In this document: positions 21,857 through 24,886 of the stretch, piece after piece | Layout of the letters: each line of letters opens with the position of its first letter | How positions within the stretch are numbered: position 1 is the first letter of the stretch | Assembly: GCA_051453625.1 (NCBI GenBank) | Contig: JBOZIK010000001.1 | Coordinates: forward strand, 215,339,434 to 215,364,319 | Direction: 5' to 3' | Length of the DNA: 24,886 nucleotides | Origin: Welwitschia mirabilis | Lineage: Eukaryota > Gnetophyta > Gnetopsida > Welwitschiales | Program-made: the position numbers and the translations under genes | Notes under the pieces: generated by a model | Told to the model about the DNA's origin: nothing | The model's database searches: none | Seen by the model: the letters and a program-made list of their open reading frames with translations, nothing else

Positions 21857-22626
21857 TTTTAAAATTTACTATATCTAATATATAAGTAGGTTATTTAAAT
21901 TGCATGATACGCTTCCATAAAGGAGGTATATTGCTAAGGTTATTGAAACTATGTAATGACTTGGATGGCTTATTGAGGTGATTTACATTTTGACTTTTTA
22001 CTCCTTTAGGAGATAAGGGTACCATCCTTGGACAAGACATGATTACTACCTAGATTTGGAAGAAGATTCTAAAATTAATCAATCTTAGCATTTCATCATC
22101 TAATAATCAATTTAAATCCTAATATACCTCACTCACATTAAGACATTTTTAACAATGTACCTTTGTTTGTTCTTATATGTATAGGATTTTACTAGCTGAG
22201 GGGTTTTCTTGATTATCAAACATTGTGGTTTGATTAGATCACTTAGATATTTGGGATTTGTTCTCTTTAGTTATAACTATATTTCTTTGTTATGATATTT
22301 TTATATCTCTTTTTAGTTTTATTACATTGTAACTTAGATAAGTCACTTGAAAATATGGATGAGATCATAATTCATTTTCTTATGACTATGCCATTTCTTG
22401 GTCCTTTTTTATTTATCCTTTTTTGATTTTGATAATATTTCTTTGTGTAATAGATAGATCACTTTTACCAGTGGATGTGATTAATATCCCTCTAGAATTT
22501 GACTTTACTTCTTATAAGATCCATGTTTTTCATCTAAAGACTTCAAAAATATTTTTGTTGCTATGACATGAGAATGTAAAGTTTGTCTTTTACAATCTAA
22601 AACTTTGCATATTACTCTAATATCAA

Positions 22627-22849
22627 AATATAACATCCTAATTTTAAATCTAAAAACTATGAATGTTACTATGACACCAAATGTAAAGTCTTATTTTAAA
22701 TAGCTTTAAAAAATCTAAAATATTAAAATATTTCCAAAATGACAATATTTTAACCAAAGAGAAAAAGAAAATTATGCTCTAGTATTAAAACATGAAGTCA
22801 CTAAGATAGCTTATTTTGTATTATTAGTGCACCAAATAAAAATAGATAA
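22627..22849. other. Possible left part of a repeat unit, LTR-like start
   Basis: The stretch opens with 'tataacatcctaatttt', which recalls the TGTAACA...CC...ATTTT start common in plant Ty3-type LTRs, with one change in the TG. It runs directly into the direct-repeat unit described next. No primer-binding site or coding domain of a retrotransposon is visible, so the LTR idea is weak. Confidence 0.25.
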
Positions 22850-23109
22850 ATTTGGAAAAAAAAGAAAAAAAGCAAAAAATGCATTTATGACTAGAAATAC
22901 CTTGGTTTTATCCTAAGAAACATAGATTAAGCTTATATTTATAAAAAGACCACTAAAAAGTCATATTTTGAGCTATATTTGCATAAGAAAATAAGTATTT
23001 CAAATATCCATGACTAGTTCCATATTTATTTGTCTCATACAATCTATCTATGAGTGTCTAAAGATAAGTCTTTTGATGTTCTTCCTCTCATAATGCTTAA
23101 CTTATACAT
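22850..23109. repeat. Direct repeat unit, copy 1, left part
   Basis: This matches 23845-24100 at an offset of about 990 bases. Shared landmarks in order are 'gactagaaa', 'catattttgagct', 'tttgcataa', 'tccatatttatttgtctca', 'tcttttgatgtt' and 'cctctcataatgcttaa'. Identity is roughly 80% by eye. The unit may be an LTR or another repeat; no coding was found. Confidence 0.75.
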
Positions 23110-23440
23110 GCAATATAGCTTAAAAAATATTGGTTTATTTACTCCAAACTAGTAAAACGTTTCCATTGTTTCTCAATACTTTTACCATTTAAGTAATTTA
23201 ACCTTTTAAAGGTTATTCAACCCTATAGTTCCACCTCTATAATCAATTCCAAAACTACATGTATTCATAAGAAAATGATTTTGTTTAATTTCTTATAGCA
23301 TGTAAAATCTAAAAGGGTAGCTACTCCTTTTTCTATTCAAAAAACCTTCACTTTGAGCATCATGATATTTATTATTTTTTTCATCTTCATTTCATTTTAA
23401 CATTAATCTATATGATTCCATAGTGTTTCACTTTCTTCAA
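23110..23440. mobile_element. 331-base insertion in repeat copy 1, flanked by ATACAT
   Basis: Copy 2 of the repeat passes directly from 'gcttaaattatacac' to 'ataatgcaaatgcaaac'. In copy 1 the corresponding points (23109 and about 23441) are separated by 331 unrelated bases. The six bases ATACAT stand on both sides (23104-23109 and 23441-23446), as a target-site duplication would. The inserted DNA has no clear terminal inverted repeats and no coding. A short non-autonomous element is the best guess. A deletion in copy 2 is the alternative. Confidence 0.5.
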
Positions 23441-23642
23441 ATACATAGTGAATGCAAACATAGGTTGCAAATACAACTATAATGTAAACATAAACACAGG
23501 TTATAAATGCAACTACAACACAAATGCAACACAAACATAGGTCATGTTCATCAGTGCATCTTCATGAAGTGATAAAAAAACTTAAAAATTCATCATTTTT
23601 AGTTGATATCACTCTTGTTTTCTTTAAAGAGCTTCTTGATTG
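23441..23642. repeat. Direct repeat unit, copy 1, right part with GCAAACA-type words
   Basis: This matches 24096-24250. It starts with loosely repeated words (aatgcaaacataggttgcaa, aaacacaggtta, aatgcaactacaac, aaacataggt) that look like a worn minisatellite. It ends with 'ttcatcatttttagttgata' and 'tcactctt', found again near 24200 with small changes. It runs into an assembly gap. Confidence 0.7.
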
Positions 23643-23800
23643 NNNNNNNNNNNNNNNNNNNNNNNNNNNNNNNNNNNNNNNNNNNNNNNNNNNNNNNNNN
23701 NNNNNNNNNNNNNNNNNNNNNNNNNNNNNNNNNNNNNNNNNNNNNNNNNNNNNNNNNNNNNNNNNNNNNNNNNNNNNNNNNNNNNNNNNNNNNNNNNNNN
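23643..23800. other. Assembly gap (158 N)
   Basis: These bases are undetermined and lie between the two copies of a direct repeat, a typical place for an assembly to break. The true length and content are unknown. Open frames drawn across the gap are artefacts. Confidence 0.99.
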
Positions 23801-23844
23801 TTTGCAGTGTTGCTATACAAAATCATAATAACAATTTAAAAAAT

Positions 23845-24250
23845 TTGAAAATGAAAAAACTAAGTACCGTTTTTTTTTGACTAGAAACACTAGGTTTTTC
23901 CTAAAGAATATGGATCAAGCTCAAATTTAAAAAAAGACCATGAGAAAGTTACATTTTGAGCTTTTTTTGCATAAAAAAATAAGTATTCAACATGTCCACT
24001 ACAAGTTTCATATTTATTTGTCTCACAAAATCTATCTGCAATTTCTGAAGATGATTCTTTTGATGTTTTTCCTCTCATAATGCTTAAATTATACACACAC
24101 CCATAATGCAAATGCAAACACAGGTTGCAATTGAATTGTAATGCAAATGAAAGTTGCATTCATTACTGCATATCCATTAAAAAAACCTTAAAAAATCCAT
24201 CATTTTTATTTGATATCACTCTCATTTTTTTCAAAAACATTTGTTTTTTT
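23845..24250. repeat. Direct repeat unit, copy 2 (uninterrupted)
   Basis: This is the uninterrupted version of the unit seen at 22850-23109 plus 23441-23642. The left part ends 'cctctcataatgcttaaatt' near 24090. The right part begins with 'ataatgcaaatgcaaacacagg' type words within a few bases. It reaches 'ccatcatttttatttgatat' near 24210 and loses similarity around 24250. A plus-strand open frame (24125-24310) and a minus-strand one (23890-24159) have no counterpart in copy 1 and are treated as chance. Confidence 0.72.
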
Positions 24251-24886
24251 ATTGGAAAGGATGATGGATTTCATCCAAAATTAGTTTGCAAGTTATACTC
24301 TATTATCTAATGTGTTGTTTCTCCCACTTTGAGCCTTGCATCTATAACTCAACATTCTTTTCCTGCATTCTAGGACTTTCAAATTTTTAATGAAATATTA
24401 AACCATCACTTAATAAAAAGATTATTTATAAGCATATGACCTCTTATATATATATATATACATATATATGTATATGTATATGTATATATATGTATATGTA
24501 TATTAAAACTCAAAATTTATGCAACATTGCTTTTTCTAAATTTTAATGATAATACTCTAGATTTTAACAATGAAATTTTTAAAGGAATTTACATTAGATG
24601 TAAAAAGATGCATATAGATTATGATAGGAAGATTATCAAATCACATTTTATCAAGTAAAATAGCCTTCCAAAATGGATATCCATTAAAATAATGATAATA
24701 ACCAAAATTATTAAGTGCACAACACTAAATATCAAAGTTAAAAGTATTTTAAGGCCATAAAAATGACTACAACATCTAGGATATAGCAAATTTATAAAAT
24801 TGTTATGACAAGATTACAAGTTTTAAATAATAATAATTCACTCTAAACATAGCTTTTCAAACATAAGCTAGACAATGATAAATTCA
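24251..24886. other. AT-rich DNA, no gene recognised
   Basis: Apart from the AT microsatellite, nothing was recognised on either strand in this terminal stretch. Confidence 0.5.
24445..24503. repeat. Compound AT/ATGT microsatellite
   Basis: Alternating TA repeats are interspersed with 'catata' and 'tgtata' variants over about 60 bases. It is a purine-pyrimidine alternating tract of the kind that mutates by slippage. Confidence 0.9.

Larger units (their letters stand above)
20985..22600. other. T-rich intergenic DNA, few features
   Basis: The part at 21110-21300 is strongly T-rich with repeated 'ttttttgg' and 'catttttc' words. If the tRNA-like head is a SINE, part of this may be its body. 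Apart from the palindrome at 21306-21323 and the short open stretch at 21728-21856, nothing recognisable was found. A line near 22010-22070 (GDKGTILGQDMITT) reads like protein but is too short to place. Confidence 0.4.

Noticed and set aside
23524-24310. Open frames across and beside the 158-base gap
   Set aside because: Those across the gap are made of undetermined bases; the others are not kept in the second repeat copy.
1-24886. CRISPR array, rRNA, bacterial operon or phage content
   Set aside because: No regularly spaced repeats, no rRNA-like sequence and no bacterial-style packed genes; the content is plant transposon debris.

Overview
The window looks like repeat-filled intergenic DNA from a seed plant with a large genome. 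I see no intact gene, no rRNA, no functional tRNA and no CRISPR array. Every recognisable coding trace is a decayed transposable element, read by following protein-family patterns across stop codons and frameshifts. The DNA is very AT-rich and extremely poor in CpG: I count only two CG dinucleotides in the first 1,000 bases. That is the expected result of long cytosine methylation followed by deamination. Very low GC together with old, slowly removed repeats would fit a gymnosperm such as Welwitschia, but this is inference and no species-specific marker was seen.

Layout. Positions 1-1239 hold AT-rich DNA with a lysine-rich coding-like stretch on the minus strand (about 575-932). Positions 1240-5645 (minus) are a decayed LINE (non-LTR retrotransposon). 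It reads, from high to low coordinate, as the linker between endonuclease and reverse transcriptase (RT), the RT, then the thumb and zinc-finger C-terminus. The C-terminal 1.45 kb is present twice, head to tail (1240-2689 and 2690-4137). Positions 5646-13289 are mostly featureless AT-rich DNA with an AT microsatellite, a short direct repeat and a 10-base assembly gap.

Positions 13290-18610 (plus) hold a decayed CACTA (En/Spm) transposase gene. The family's domains appear in order: transposase-associated domain, Transposase_21 core, the HRRFL region, the NLDVMHIEKNV-type region, the ILCxLExIFPPSFFD region, AHRYVLFN, WF, and the C-terminal YKGYLING/DEPFILASQ domain. Two 90-base GT-AG introns, both phase 2, can still be recognised. 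A roughly 1.55-kb foreign segment (16424-17980) splits the penultimate conserved block.

Positions 18611-22600 contain T-rich and pyrimidine-rich DNA, a tRNA-derived SINE-like head (20912-20984), an 18-base perfect palindrome and a short unidentified open stretch. From about 22600 to the end lies a direct repeat about 990 bases apart. Its first copy is interrupted by a 331-base insertion flanked by ATACAT and is followed by a 158-base gap. A second AT microsatellite lies at 24445-24503.

There is no pathway or operon. The interest lies in nested and duplicated elements, surviving splice sites in a dead transposase, and the mutation pattern. I found no convincing new biological system.
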